64,000 nt of DNA from Paludibacteraceae bacterium (lineage in GTDB: Bacteria > Bacteroidota > Bacteroidia > Bacteroidales > Paludibacteraceae): assembly GCA_017461505.1 (NCBI GenBank), contig JAFTXV010000003.1, positions 1 to 64,000 on the forward strand. Direction: 5' to 3'. The notes below the pieces were generated by a model. That model did no database searches. It was given only the letters and a program-made list of their open reading frames with translations, and was not told the DNA's origin. Shown here piece by piece: positions 34,324 through 45,200 of this stretch. Position numbers and translations under genes: made by a program. Within the stretch, counting starts at the first letter, position 1; each line of letters opens with the position of its first letter.

Positions 34324-35499
34324 ATGACAAAAGTTTACATTATTTTAGCATGTTATGTGCTTGTGCCTCTGTTGATTATAGAGGGCTTTAAGCGTTGGAA
34401 ATGGGTACAAACCCTAGGTACTGTAGTACTTGCATATGCCGTGGGCATTATCGCTTCGCTCTGTGGTGTATTCCATTTTCAAGATCCTGAAGTAGCAGTG
34501 TCCTTCAGCAAAATGCAGTCTATGATGATGAATGTGGCAGTACCTTTGGCTATTCCATTGATGCTTTTCAACTGCGACTTTAAGTTGTGGACCAAAGCCT
34601 TGCCTAAAACTGCTTGGGCACTTGTAGGTGGTGTTCTTGCGGTGCTTGTGTCCGTAGTGTCGGGCTATTTCATTTTCCGCAACCATATTCCCGAGCCAGC
34701 CAAGGTGTCGGGTATGATGACAGGTATCTATACAGGTGGTACAATGAACTTCAACGCACTTGGTGCATCGCTCGGCGTGGACAAATCCATAATGGCTATT
34801 GTGCTTGCTTTTGAGATGGTAATCACTACACCTTATATATTCTTCCTACTCGGTGGTGGCTACAAGATCTTCCGCAAACTTCTGCCTTTCAAGGATATAA
34901 CCCACAAGGGTCGTACCGATGAAGAGAACGTAGAGACTGCTGATGTGGAGAACTATCAAGGCATGTTGGAGAAGAAAAACTTCTGGGGTATGCTCAAAGG
35001 TTTGGGCTTGAGTGTTGTCTTCCTTGCTATTGGTGCAGGTCTGGCATTGCTCATTACTGGCACACTCAACGAACTTGTAGTTATCCTCACTATCACCACT
35101 TTGGCGATTATCGCCTCTTTCTTCAAGAAAGTGCGCGAGTTGCCTAAGACCTTCGAACTGGGAATGTTCTTCATTTTGGTTTTCAGCGTGATAGTGGCAT
35201 CTATGTTCGACATCAATAGTGTAAATGGTGGCTCGCTCTATATCGGTGGCTTTGTGCTGTGGATTATGGTGATGTCTATGTTGCTACACTTGATTTTCTG
35301 CCGTGTGGCGAAAGTCAGTGGTGACCTCTTCTGTGTGAGCCAAGTAGCATTGCTCTGCTCACCTCCATTCGTGCCACCTATTGTAGGCGCAATGAAGAAT
35401 AAGAAAGTCCTTATTTCAGGTATTGTAGTCGGACTGGTCGGCTATGCCGCAGGTACCTATCTCGGTGCGTTACTCGCTTGGATATTGGGCGGTATTTAG
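34324..35499 (+). CDS. DUF819 family membrane protein
   Basis: 391 residues with about ten hydrophobic segments in two inverted halves. Family marks include VAVPLAIPLMLFNCDFKLW, the conserved MMTGIYTGGTMNFNALGASLG (about 128-148) and KVSGDLFCVSQVALLCSPPFVPPIVGAM near the C terminus. DUF819 is related to secondary transporters; substrate unknown. Its stop codon lies in a heptamer repeat (TTTAGAG type) that also fills the gap to the next gene. Confidence 0.88.
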   Translation: MTKVYIILACYVLVPLLIIEGFKRWKWVQTLGTVVLAYAVGIIASLCGVFHFQDPEVAVSFSKMQSMMMNVAVPLAIPLMLFNCDFKLWTKALPKTAWALVGGVLAVLVSVVSGYFIFRNHIPEPAKVSGMMTGIYTGGTMNFNALGASLGVDKSIMAIVLAFEMVITTPYIFFLLGGGYKIFRKLLPFKDITHKGRTDEENVETADVENYQGMLEKKNFWGMLKGLGLSVVFLAIGAGLALLITGTLNELVVILTITTLAIIASFFKKVRELPKTFELGMFFILVFSVIVASMFDINSVNGGSLYIGGFVLWIMVMSMLLHLIFCRVAKVSGDLFCVSQVALLCSPPFVPPIVGAMKNKKVLISGIVVGLVGYAAGTYLGALLAWILGGI

Positions 35500-35524
35500 T
35501 GTTTAGAGTTTAGAAACAAAGAAT

Positions 35525-36994
35525 ATGAAACGAACTATTATATTGATACTTACAGCTTTATTGACATTGTCAATGCAGGCAGCTAAGAAGGAGAAAGTCC
35601 AACAAGTGGACTCGCTCGGTCGCAAGATTAAGACGGGATGGAACTTCGGCGTATTGCCATCGGTGGCTTTTGATGCCGATTTGGGTTTCCAAGGTGGTGC
35701 TCTCACCAATATCTACTACTATGGCGATGGCTCGCAGTACCCTGAGTATATCCATTCCCTTTATGCAGAGGCGGCTTATACCACCAAGAACTATGGTATC
35801 TTCCGCGTGAACTATGACAGCAAGTACTTGATTCCTAAGCACCGTCTGACCCTTGATGCTACCTATCAGCCAGATGCGATGTGCGACTTCTATGGTTTCA
35901 ATGGCTATCAGTCCATTTACAATCAATCATTGCATAAATGGAACAAAAATCCAGAAAAAATGGATATTGATACCTATCAATCGCGTGCATTCTACAAGTA
36001 TAAACGCAACCTTTTCCGCTTCGCAGCTGATATTGAGGGTACTATTTGGAAAGACATCAAGTGGAATGCAGGTCTTGGAGTACTCGGCTATATGATTGAC
36101 GAGTGTGATATCGACATGCTCAATGGCAAGAAGAATGTCTATGACCCTGCCACCGATCGTTATGCCCAAAAAGCGATGGATAAGAACGTGGAGGGTATGT
36201 ACGAGAAGTATGTGAAATGGGGTATCATTGACAAGAACGAGGCACTCGGTGGTTGGCACCCATACTTGCGTTTGGGCTTGACTTACGACAGCCGAGACCA
36301 ACGCACTTGTCCTACCAAGGGTATTTATGCGGATGCGTTCTTTACTTATACCGCAGCATTTGGCGAGCAAGCAACTGTGGACCACAACTACAACCATTTG
36401 CAGTTCAACTTCAACTTCCGCCACTATGTACCAGTATATCGCGACCGCGTGACTTTCGCATATCGCATTGGTACACAAAATAATATCGCAGGTAAGTCGC
36501 CATTCTATATGAACACCTACCTCAATACCTTGTTTATCCAACGCGTGATGTACGAGGGATTGGGTGGTGCTAACTCGCTGCGCGGTATCATGCGTAACCG
36601 TATCCTCGCCAATGGCTTTGCTTATGCCAATGTAGAGCTCCGTTGCAAGGTGGTTACATTCGACATCGGTCGCCAACATTTCTATATCGGCTTAGCACCA
36701 TTCTTCGATTTGGGTATCATCACTCAGCCATACGAGTTGCCAGAACAACAAATTTTGGACAACTATAACAAAGACACAGATCCACTCAAACTGCCATTGG
36801 ATAACTATTTCGCAATGAAGGATGGCAACTTCGACCATTCTCGCGTCTATATGCCTCACATGGCAGCAGGTTTGGGCTTGAAGGCAGCTATGAACGAGAA
36901 CTTTGTCCTCTCTGTGGACTGGGCAATGGCACTTAATAAGCAAGACAATGCCAAGTGGGCAAACTTCTATATCAAGATGGGATATTTGTTCTAA
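35525..36994 (+). CDS. BamA-like surface-antigen (D15) barrel protein without POTRA domains
   Basis: 489 residues. Signal peptide MKRTIILILTALLTLSMQA. The mature chain starts almost directly with barrel strands (FGVLPSVAFDADLGFQGGAL). Omp85-type features are LRLGLTYDSRDQRTCPTKGIYADAFF and the strand near GANSLRGIMRNRILANGFAYANVELR, which matches the RGF-like turn of the superfamily with SLRG. No POTRA region precedes it, unlike BamA or TamA. Placed after lipid and membrane genes; a role in outer-membrane transport or assembly is inferred only. Confidence 0.8.
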   Translation: MKRTIILILTALLTLSMQAAKKEKVQQVDSLGRKIKTGWNFGVLPSVAFDADLGFQGGALTNIYYYGDGSQYPEYIHSLYAEAAYTTKNYGIFRVNYDSKYLIPKHRLTLDATYQPDAMCDFYGFNGYQSIYNQSLHKWNKNPEKMDIDTYQSRAFYKYKRNLFRFAADIEGTIWKDIKWNAGLGVLGYMIDECDIDMLNGKKNVYDPATDRYAQKAMDKNVEGMYEKYVKWGIIDKNEALGGWHPYLRLGLTYDSRDQRTCPTKGIYADAFFTYTAAFGEQATVDHNYNHLQFNFNFRHYVPVYRDRVTFAYRIGTQNNIAGKSPFYMNTYLNTLFIQRVMYEGLGGANSLRGIMRNRILANGFAYANVELRCKVVTFDIGRQHFYIGLAPFFDLGIITQPYELPEQQILDNYNKDTDPLKLPLDNYFAMKDGNFDHSRVYMPHMAAGLGLKAAMNENFVLSVDWAMALNKQDNAKWANFYIKMGYLF

Positions 36995-36996
36995 TA

Positions 36997-37653
36997 ATGC
37001 GATATAAACTGACTATCATACTATTTTTCTGTGCCTGCCTTGTGTGGGCACAGAATGATTCTACTGCTTTGCAGCCAGAGAAACAGCGTATTTTCCAAGG
37101 CTGTGGTGGTGGTATGATGGTGCATGCGGGTTATCTGTTTGGGCAGCCTACTGCTGCTACTCTTCCCTCTGGTGAAAATATTAGCCCGCAAGGATTGACC
37201 TATGGCTTAGGAGGTTCGATGCGTGTACATTTGTGGAAACACTTGCGTGTTGGTATGGAGGGATTTAGTTCTACCATGAAAAGTGAAGCTACCGACCAAC
37301 ACAACTTCCTACAAAAAGGTAGTTACATTCGCACTGGTTTGGGGGGCGTGATAGCCGATGCCTGCTGGCGTTTGGAGAAGGTATGGCCCTTTATTGGAGG
37401 CTCGGTGGGTGGTGGAGCTATGCGTACATTATCTATCGTAGAAGGCAGTCAAGATGACTGGACTCCCGAAGGGGTGGCAGTTTTGCACAAGCAGGGATTT
37501 GGTTACATCAATCCCTATGTGGGTATGGATTATTGTATCACTAGGCGCATACATGCCACCTTCCGTTTGGATTGGATGTTGGCATTTGCTAACAAACAAT
37601 TAGTCTATCCTACAGGTCCTCGATTATATATTGGCATTATGTTTTGCCATTAA
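36997..37653 (+). CDS. Small outer-membrane barrel protein
   Basis: 218 residues from ATG 36997, two bases after the previous stop; a longer in-frame start inside the previous gene is unlikely because the signal peptide MRYKLTIILFFCACLVWA begins here. The mature chain has eight or so amphipathic strands (GGMMVHAGYLFGQ, LTYGLGGSMRVHL, LRVGMEGFSSTMK, IHATFRLDWMLAF, RLYIGIMFCH). Probably co-transcribed with the Omp85-like gene. Function unknown. Confidence 0.7.
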   Translation: MRYKLTIILFFCACLVWAQNDSTALQPEKQRIFQGCGGGMMVHAGYLFGQPTAATLPSGENISPQGLTYGLGGSMRVHLWKHLRVGMEGFSSTMKSEATDQHNFLQKGSYIRTGLGGVIADACWRLEKVWPFIGGSVGGGAMRTLSIVEGSQDDWTPEGVAVLHKQGFGYINPYVGMDYCITRRIHATFRLDWMLAFANKQLVYPTGPRLYIGIMFCH

Positions 37654-37687
37654 TTAATAGTATTAACCAAATTAAAATCAAAATGTT

Positions 37688-38266
37688 ATGAAAAAGGTAT
37701 TATGGATTTTGATGGCGGCTACGATATGTGTGGCATGTGCCAAGAAAGCAGAAAAGACAGATACTGTTTCTGCGGAAGAACCTGTTGTAGAGGAGGTTGT
37801 AGTTGAAGAAACCATTGCTGAAGAGCCTATTATTGAGGAAGCTGCCGAAGAAACTTTGGCTGAAGAGGTGGTTGTAGAAGAGGTTACAGAGGAAGTTGCT
37901 GAAGAAGTGGTAGTTGAGGAGGCAGTGGTAGAAGAGCCAGTGGAAGAACCTGTGTTGAAGTTTGGTTTGGATGTACAACCTGAATATCCAGGCGGACTAA
38001 CTGAGGCAATGAAAGTAGTAGCTGCGAATACGAAATACCCTGCAGAGGCAAAAGCCAATGGCTGGGAAGGTAAAGTAATATGCACCTTAATCGTAGAGAA
38101 AGATGGTTCTGTATCGAGTGTGAAAGTCACGAGAAGCAGTGGTTACACCGTGTTGGATGATGAAGCAGTACGTGCGTTCTCTACTTTGACTAACTGGGCT
38201 CCAGGTCAAAAGGATGGCAAACCAGTTCGTGCGCAAGTGATGTTGCCTTTGCAATTTAAATTGTAA
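37688..38266 (+). CDS. Putative lipoprotein with Glu/Val-rich stalk and TonB C-terminal domain
   Basis: 192 residues. N terminus MKKVLWILMAATICVACAKK fits a lipoprotein signal (VAC) or a short membrane anchor. Residues 27-96 are a Glu-Val repeat stalk (VVEEV, VEEPV units). Residues 105-192 are a TonB C-terminal domain (PEYPGGLTEAMKVVAANTKY...GKVICTLIVEKDGSVSSVKV...LPLQFKL). TonB normally uses a Pro-rich stalk and an inner-membrane helix with ExbBD; none are nearby and the stalk is acidic rather than Pro/Lys. It may be a TonB-like envelope linker rather than an energy transducer. Confidence 0.8.
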   Translation: MKKVLWILMAATICVACAKKAEKTDTVSAEEPVVEEVVVEETIAEEPIIEEAAEETLAEEVVVEEVTEEVAEEVVVEEAVVEEPVEEPVLKFGLDVQPEYPGGLTEAMKVVAANTKYPAEAKANGWEGKVICTLIVEKDGSVSSVKVTRSSGYTVLDDEAVRAFSTLTNWAPGQKDGKPVRAQVMLPLQFKL

Positions 38267-38291
38267 TACATTGCAACGTTAATCATATAGT

Positions 38292-38328
38292 AAAAAAGCC
38301 TTCGTAAAGATTTACGGAGGCTTTTTTA
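38292..38328 (+). terminator. Intrinsic terminator
   Basis: Near-perfect long stem AAAAAAGCC-ttcgtaaa / tttacgga-GGCTTTTTT, ending the plsC-to-TonB-domain transcript. Confidence 0.9.
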
Positions 38329-38523
38329 TTGGAACATATATACCTATCGACACTTGTTGTCATTAATTGACATCAAAATTGATCTTAATTGTTTAAAATA
38401 AAATCAATGTCTACTCGTAGATAGTTCCCTGTCGATATATGACTAAAGTTCTTATAAGGATGTCCCATTTACCTACTAATTGTTAGTGTAATTTCATCTT
38501 TTTCAAAAAAAGCGTCTATTTTC

Positions 38524-38554
38524 TTGTATATGTGCGAAATTTTTACTAATTTTG
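38524..38554 (+). promoter_or_regulatory. Promoter of ruvA-sprA
   Basis: TTG (38524-38526), 20 bp, TAATTTTG (38547-38554). Leader about 20 nt to ATG 38580. The stretch 38330-38520 shows nothing else. Confidence 0.55.
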
Positions 38555-38579
38555 CGCGTTTTTGTGTACACTCATAATT

Positions 38580-39212
38580 ATGATTGAATATATAAAAGGA
38601 AATTTGACGGATTTGACCCCTACTTATGCAGTGATTGAGGCAGCTGGAGTAGGGTATGCTATAAATATAGCATTGCCAACCTATTCGGCGTTAGTAGGCA
38701 AAGAAAATACCGAGACAAAATTGTATGTCACCGAGATTATTCGTGAAGATACCCATGATTTGTTTGGTTTCTTTACTCGTGGTGAGCGTGAGTTGTTTCT
38801 GATGCTGATGACCGTAAGCGGTATAGGCGCCAATACTGCACGTATGATTATGTCGGCATATTCGGCAACTGAGATACGTCAGATTATCGCTACAGGTAAT
38901 GCGCGCGCACTTTCGCAAGTGAAAGGACTAGGACCTAAGACTGCACAACGGATTATCGTAGATTTGAAGGATAAGGTACTGAAAATAGACCTTGGTTCGG
39001 AGGCTAACCAAGGCAGTTTAGAGGACGCCGCAAGCGGCTACAGTTTAGAGGTTAAAGGCGTGGATAGTGAAATCAAACAAGAAGCGGTGAGCGCATTGGT
39101 GATGTTGGGTTTTGCTGCGGCTGCTAGTGGGAAAGTAGTGGATAAGATATTGAAAGCAGAGCCTAATGCAGGTGTAGAACAAGTCATTAGACAAGCATTG
39201 AAGATGCTGTAG
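38580..39212 (+). CDS. ruvA: Holliday-junction protein RuvA
   Basis: 210 residues from ATG 38580 (a TTG at 38562 is in frame but falls right after the promoter). RuvA tetramers bind Holliday junctions and load RuvB. Domain I MIEYIKGNLTDLTPTYAVIE; domain II helix-hairpin-helix motifs MTVSGIGANTARMIM and QVKGLGPKTAQRIIVDLKDK; domain III from about 160 (EIKQEAVSALVMLGFAAAASGKVV). The linker at residues 145-159 is encoded by a GGACGCC...GGCTACAGTTTAGAGG repeat. It is followed closely by sprA, an arrangement seen in other Bacteroidota. Confidence 0.95.
   Translation: MIEYIKGNLTDLTPTYAVIEAAGVGYAINIALPTYSALVGKENTETKLYVTEIIREDTHDLFGFFTRGERELFLMLMTVSGIGANTARMIMSAYSATEIRQIIATGNARALSQVKGLGPKTAQRIIVDLKDKVLKIDLGSEANQGSLEDAASGYSLEVKGVDSEIKQEAVSALVMLGFAAAASGKVVDKILKAEPNAGVEQVIRQALKML
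39014..39062. repeat. GGACGCC-palindrome repeat inside ruvA
   Basis: AGTTTAGAGGACGCC-gcaag-CGGCTACAGTTTAGAGG is the same element found in intergenic gaps at 6630-6667, 18290-18330 and 19120-19170. Here it is translated in a stop-free frame into the inter-domain linker of RuvA. Confidence 0.75.
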
Positions 39213-39250
39213 ATTGGAGTTTAGTGTTTAGAGTTTAGTGTTTAGAGTGA
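39211..39250. repeat. TTTAGAG/TTTAGTG heptamer run between ruvA and sprA
   Basis: About five heptamers fill the gap and supply both possible GTG starts of sprA. The unit contains TAG on one strand and TAA on the other. Confidence 0.7.
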
Positions 39251-42200
39251 GGAATATATTAATCATATTGTTGAGCTTATTGCCTATGCTAGCTATAGCA
39301 CAGGCGCAAGACACTATTGTGTCGTGGCAAGATAATGACAGCGTGGTGATGGCGCCATTGCAGGTGCAGGGTGTAGGTGCAGACAATTATGAGGACCTGA
39401 CCCGTCCTCAAAGTAGTTTGGATTTGCAAACACCCGATAATGTGACAACTACGGTAGAGTATGATGCTGCAAGTGGTTGCTATGTGGTGCGCACGCGCAT
39501 TGGTGAAACGGAGATAGCTACCCCCTATATGATGACGATGGATGAGTATCGTGCGTACAGCGAACGTCAGGTAATGGGACAGTATTGGCAGCAGAAAATA
39601 AGTGAGGTGGAGCACGACAATGAGAGTAAGTTTGATATCACCGATATGAAATTTAATATCGGACCTGCTGATAAGGTGTTTGGTCCTGGTGGTGTACAAC
39701 TGAAGATGCAAGGTTCGGCGGAATTGCTGTTCGGATTCAAACATCAATACGTGGACAATCCAGCCTTGACTGAACGCTCAAGAAATAACAATATCTTCGA
39801 TTTTGATGAGAAAATCCAAGTGAATGTGAATGGTAAGGTGGGTGATAAGTTGAATTTCAACATGGGGTACAACACTGAGGCCTCGTTCAATTTTGATCAG
39901 ATAAATTTGAAACTGAACTACAAGGGACAAGAGGACGATATTATTCAGTCGATAGAGGCAGGTAATGTGTCCATGAATTTGAATAGTAGTTTGATAAGCG
40001 GAAGCAGTGCGTTGTTTGGTGTGAAGACCGATTTGAAGTTTGGTAAACTGAAAGTGCAAGCACTGATTTCACAACAAAACTCTGAGAGTCAATCCGTTTC
40101 AAGTAAAGGTGGTGCACAGACGACGAGTTTCGAGGTGCCAATCGATACGTATGACGAGAATAGGCATTTCTTCTTGAGTTACTATTTTCGCGATAACTAT
40201 GAGCAGGCGATGCAGTCATTGCCATATATTGCTAGCGGCGTGACCATCAACCGTATTGAGGTGTGGGTGACCAATAAACGTGGTAACTATGATGAAGCCC
40301 GCAATATCGTGGCATTGTCAGACTTGGGTGAGAATGATGCGCAGCACGTGTTGAATGCTGCTTGGAGTGTGGATGCAAGTGCTCGTACTCCTCACAACAA
40401 AGCGAATAGTTTGTACGAAACATTGGTTGGTTCGTATGCCCACGTGCGCGACATACAGCAGGTCAGTGGAGTGATGCAATCACTATCTGGTATGGAGTTA
40501 GGAGAGGATTATGAGAAGGTGGAGTCGGCGCGACTATTGAATAATGGCGAATATACGTTGAATTCGGCTTTAGGTTATATCTCGCTGAAGACGGCATTGC
40601 ATCAAGATGAGGTGTTGGCTGTGGCATATGAATATACATACGCAGGTCAAGTGTATCAAGTGGGTGAATTCTCTACAGATGGCGGTGAGGCTTTAAAGGC
40701 ACCTAACGCCTTGTTGCTGAAGTTGTTGAAAAGTACAAACAACGCCCCTGACAAGAAAGGTAAGGGCACTTGGGACTTGATGATGAAGAACGTGTATTCG
40801 TTGGGGGCAAACCAGATGTCAAGTGATAATTTTGAGTTGTATATCCAATATCGCAATGACTCGGTAGGTACAGAGATGCAATACCTAATGGAAGGCGCTG
40901 TGAAGGGTAAGCAATTGCTGCGTGTGATGAATCTGGATCGCTTGGATGCACGCAATAATACTTCACCAGACGGACGATTTGATTATGTGGAAGGATATAC
41001 TGCATTATCCTCCTCTGGTAGGATAATCTTCCCAGTGCTAGAGCCATTTGGTAGCCACTTGGCAAAAGCCATAGGTGATCCAAAGATAGCAGAGAAGTAC
41101 ATATTCCAAGAGTTGTATGACTCAACCTTGGTGATGGCACAAGAACTTTCCGAGAAGAATAAGTTTGTGCTGAAAGGTAAATACAAAGGTAGTTCGGGCA
41201 ATGAGATACGCTTAAATGCGATGAATATCCCACGCGGAAGTGTGGTAGTGACTGCGGGTGGTGCTACGTTGGTAGAAAACGTGGATTACACGGTGGACTA
41301 CACAATGGGTGTAGTAACTATTCTTAATCAATCAATCATCGATTCTGGAACGAATGTAGATGTAAAGTTGGAGAATCAGTCGTTGTTCTCTATGCAGCGC
41401 AAATCGCTATTTGGAGCGCATTTAGAATATGAGTTCAATAAGGATTTGACCGTAGGTGGTACTATCATGCACTTGCGCGAGAAACCATTGACGACTAAAG
41501 TGAATACAGGTAGCGAACCATTGGCGAATACCATTTGGGGTGTGAATGCAAGTTGGAAGACTGAGTTGCAATGGCTGACATTGCTAGTGGATAAGGTACC
41601 ATGGATTGATGCTTCGGCACCTTCTACCTTCCAAGTGAATGCAGAGTTTGCTCATTTGATACCAGGTCATACAAAGGATGTAGGCAACTTGGGAACTGCG
41701 TATATTGATGACTTTGAGGCGACAAAAACGAATATCGATATTCACTATCCTAATTATTGGCGTCTGGCATCTACTCCTACTGGAGATAGATATGATGAGG
41801 CTATATTGGGCAATAATATCGCGTATAATAAGAACCGTGCATTGTTGGCATGGTACACGGTTGACCCAATTTTTGGTTATCCTCAGAGTAACACACCAAG
41901 GCATATCAAAGATGATTTGGAGGCGATGTCTGACCATCGCACGCGTATCGTGTATGAGCAAGAGGTATACCCAAACAAAGAGGTGTTACCTAATGCGGAT
42001 ACCAAGTTGGCAGTGATGAACTTGAGTTATTATCCCGATGAGCGTGGCCCATACAACCTATCAGCAGATGAGATAGGTACGGATGGTAAGTTGACTAATC
42101 CGGCACAACGTTGGGGTGGTATCATGCGTAAGTTGGACAACACCGATTTTGAGAAGGCGAATATTGAGTATATTGAGTTTTGGCTGATGGATCCATTCTT

Positions 42201-45200
42201 GACCAATCCAGATGCTGCCTTTACAGGAGGTGATTTGTATATCGACTTGGGTGACGTGAGCGAGGATATCTTGCGTGATGGTAAGAAGAGCTTTGAACAT
42301 GGACTACCATTGAATGGAGAGCAGTCTATGGTAGATAACACTATCTGGGGACGTGCACCTAAGACTACTAGTACCACTGTCGCGTTTGCCAATGAAGCAG
42401 GTGCTCGCGAGAAACAAGATGTAGGTTTGAATGGATTGAGTACTGCAGATGAGTTCCTATTTGAATACAATGGTGCGAAACCTTATGCAGATTATGTGTC
42501 GGCGTTGAGGGGAAAAGTGGATCCTACAGTGTTGGCATTGTGGGAAAATGATGAGTTTTCTCCATTGAATGACCCAGCGGGAGATAATTACCACTATTAC
42601 CGTGGCAATGACTACGATGACGCAGAGACTCCTATATTGGTGCGCTACAAACGCTATAATGGAACGGAAGGCAACTCGCCAGAGATGCAAGAAAGTGCTT
42701 CATATGGTACAGCTTCCACCTTACAACCCGATATTGAGGATATCAATCAAGATAACACGCTGAACGATAGCGAACGTTTCTATCGTTATCGTATCTCAAT
42801 CCGTAAAGAAGATTTGCAACGTGTTGGTCAGCAGCATATTGCAAGTATTATGGAAACGAAAGTCACTTTGCGTAACAAAGAGACCGCGCTAGTAAAGTGG
42901 TATCAATTTAAGATTCCTTTGCGTGGTGATACTGCGATGATGAAGAAGGTGGGTAATATCCGCAACTTCAAGTCCATTCGTTTTGCGCGTATCTATATGA
43001 CCAACTTCTCGCAAGAGACACACTTGCGTTTGGCATCATTGGATTTGGTGCGTGGAGAATGGCGTAGTTATACCAAAGGCTTGTACCAAGATATAGCCAA
43101 TAATCAATACAATATATCCAATCCATACACCTCTGCAGGCTCAATGGATGTGGAAGCGGTGAATATTGAAGAGAACTCTAATCGAGAACCTATCAACTAC
43201 GTATTGCCTCCTGGTATCACGCGCCAGACAGACCCAGGTCAAGCGCAATTAATAGCACAAAATGAGCAATCAATGGTATTCCGCTTGCATGACTTGGCTC
43301 CGAAAGATGCGCGTGCAGTATATAAAAACGTGGTGTATGATATGCGCCAATATAAGCGCTTGCAGATGTTTGTGCATGCAGAGTGCTTGCCGCTGCTTGA
43401 TCCAATTGCAGATAAAGATGTATCGTGCTTTATTCGTTTGGGCTCAGACTTGAAAAACAACTATTATGAGTATGAGATACCTTTGGATTTAACGCCAGAG
43501 GGTAGGTACAATAATGACAATGTGCTTGATCGTCAGAAGGTCTGGTTGGAGCAAAACATGTTTGACTTCGAACTGCAAACCTTGGTAGATGCTAAGATGG
43601 CACGCAATAAGGCAAAACGTGCTGGAAATAGCAATATAGGTAATACTATTCCATACGAAACGTATGATCCAAACGATTTAGACAACAAAATCACTATCTT
43701 AGGTAATCCGACTTTGGAGGATGTACAGACCATCATGATAGGTGTGCGCAACAAGACCGACAAGGAAGTAAATGCCGAGATTTGGGTAAATGAGTTGCGC
43801 TTGAGTCAATTCAATGAGCAGGGTGGTGTGGCTGCGATGGCAAATGCAGCGTTGAGTATCAGTGATATAGCACAACTGAATGTGGCTGGTCGCATGGAGA
43901 CTGCTGGATATGGCTCGATTGAATCTAATGTGTTGAATCGCAATATGGAAGATGCTTACCAGTTGTCGGTAAGTGCTGCATTGGAGGCAGGTCGTTTATT
44001 CCCTGAGAAGGCGAAATTACAGATTCCATTGTATGTGTCTTACTCTAATGAGACTCTATCACCAAAGTTCGATCCACTAGATACAGATGTGGAGCTGAGT
44101 GAGACTTTGGACACTTATGAAACAAAAGCAGAGAAGGATTCTATCCGCCAAATGGCCAATACGGTACATGAGTCAACTAGTTTTTCCGTGTCGAATATGA
44201 AGTTGGATATTCGCTCAAAGAAGCAAAACATGTTCTACGACCCTGCCAATTTCTCTATATCAGCAAGTTACAACGAACAAGAGCAGTTTAGCCCAGAGAT
44301 TGAGAAAGATGTAACCAAAGATTATAAGGGTTCGTTCAACTATTCGTATAGTTTCAATCCTAAACCTTGGGAACCTTTTAAGAATGTGGAGAAACTGAAA
44401 AAGGTGAAACTATTGAGTGAATTGAATTTCTACTATTTGCCACAATCTTGGGCGTTTAATACCAATATGCATCGTACATTTACCCATCTCAAGATGCGTG
44501 ATTTCAACACCGCTGATTTGGGCGAGTCAGTCAATAATGATATGGACTTGACTTTCTCCAAGGACTTCACATGGGATCGAAACTTCGACTTTAAGTACGA
44601 TCTAACTAAGAATATGAAGTTCACTTTCCAAACCGCAATGAACTCTACTGTGGACGAAGGATATTATACACCAGAAATAATCAAAGACTATCATTTCACC
44701 CATGATTATTACGAAGCATGGAAGGATACCATCATGCGCAGCATGGGTACTTGGGGAACTCCATATACCTATCAGCAGTTGTTCTCGGCGTCGTGGAATG
44801 TGCCATTCAATCGAATTCCATATATCGAGGCATTGACTGCAAACGCCTCTTATAATGCGACATATAATTGGAATCGAACCATGCAAGCAACTAATGATAT
44901 GGCTAACCTAGGCAATGTGATTAGTGCGACGAGAGCATGGCAAGTGGATGCGGGAATCAACTTCGAGACATTGTATGGCAAATCAAAGTATTGGAAGCAA
45001 ATGAGCCAACACTACAACCAACGATCCATGCGTCGTCGGTTAACCTTTAAGCCTAAAACTTATACCGAGGTGGTTACTTTGGTAGCTGGAGAACCGAAGG
45101 AGATCACCCACCGTTTGGGTAGTGAATCGCTTAAGCTGACAGCTACTACATCGGATGGAAAGACAGTTAAACTCAAGTTGAATCCAATATCTAATACCAA

